Shown: piece by piece, positions 46,328 to 46,380 of the stretch
How the letters are laid out: every line of letters begins with the position of its first letter
How positions within the stretch are numbered: position 1 is the first letter of the stretch
Notes under the pieces: generated by a model
Databases searched by the model: none
Told to the model about the DNA's origin: nothing
The model's input: only the letters and a program-made list of their open reading frames with translations
Assembly: GCA_947507155.1 (NCBI GenBank)
Contig: CANNOC010000018.1
Location: 1-46,380 of the forward strand
Direction of reading: 5' to 3'
Source: an uncultured Collinsella sp.
GTDB taxonomy: Bacteria; Actinomycetota; Coriobacteriia; Coriobacteriales; Coriobacteriaceae
DNA length: 46,380 nt
Made by a program: the position numbers and the translations under genes

Positions 46328-46380
46328 CAAGACTTTAGTCTGCTGGCCGCGCAGCGGCCAGCTTTGAACCACCCGCTACG

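Overview
The window is about 46 kb of GC-rich, densely coding chromosome centred on a replication origin. Organism: the gene order (rpmH cluster diverging from dnaA-dnaN-recF-DUF721-gyrB-gyrA, then tRNA-Ile/tRNA-Ala after gyrA, as in many Actinobacteria), the GC-rich codon use and the mix of housekeeping genes suggest an anaerobic Coriobacteriia, most likely Collinsella or a close relative. This is inference from gene content and style; no database comparison was made.

Layout. 1-2392 (minus strand): 5' end of rsmG, then jag, yidC, yidD, rnpA and rpmH, the usual membrane-insertion/RNase P/L34 cluster. 2453-6014: a bipartite origin. Non-standard DnaA-box-like 9-mers (consensus TTTTCRACA) lie on both sides of a two-gene unit made of an unusual ATPase-like protein (GHKL fold, Gln/Pro-rich linker, winged helix) and dnaA. 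The downstream half carries a textbook basal unwinding layout: box, short spacer, five DnaA-trios, AT-rich stretch. A parS-like 16-mer lies inside dnaA. 6015-13840: dnaN, recF, a DciA-like gene, gyrB and gyrA. 13841-14485: terminator, a long inverted repeat, then tRNA-Ile, tRNA-Ala and a second, identical tRNA-Ile. 14598-19994: a bifunctional-nuclease-family gene, two lineage-type hypotheticals, typA, then on the minus strand a bactofilin-like membrane protein and a UPF0126/TRIC-type membrane protein. 20171-20593: a hairpin array, a displaced tRNA-Ser 3' fragment and two tRNA-Ser genes. 21099-27923: rpsF-ssb-rpsR-rplI, dnaB, purA, purD and a NUDIX hydrolase. 28108-30865: an ABC exporter and a one-helix membrane protein. 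31073-35991: carAB. 36430-46213: purE, a class B-like sortase, a MoaE-like protein, a CmpB-type membrane protein (minus), purF-purM-purN, an orphan PTS EIIA, a PrsA-type foldase and a YqeY protein.

Themes. Replication initiation, helicase loading, elongation and topology genes sit around the origin, with dnaB and ssb about 15 kb away. Nucleotide synthesis is the second theme: carAB for pyrimidines and six purine genes in three separate clusters. The third theme is structural: the intergenic spaces hold an exceptional number of long, often perfect inverted repeats. At least two of these belong to families with more than one copy in the window, and one copy lies inside the 3' end of carA. No CRISPR array, prophage or transposase gene was seen.
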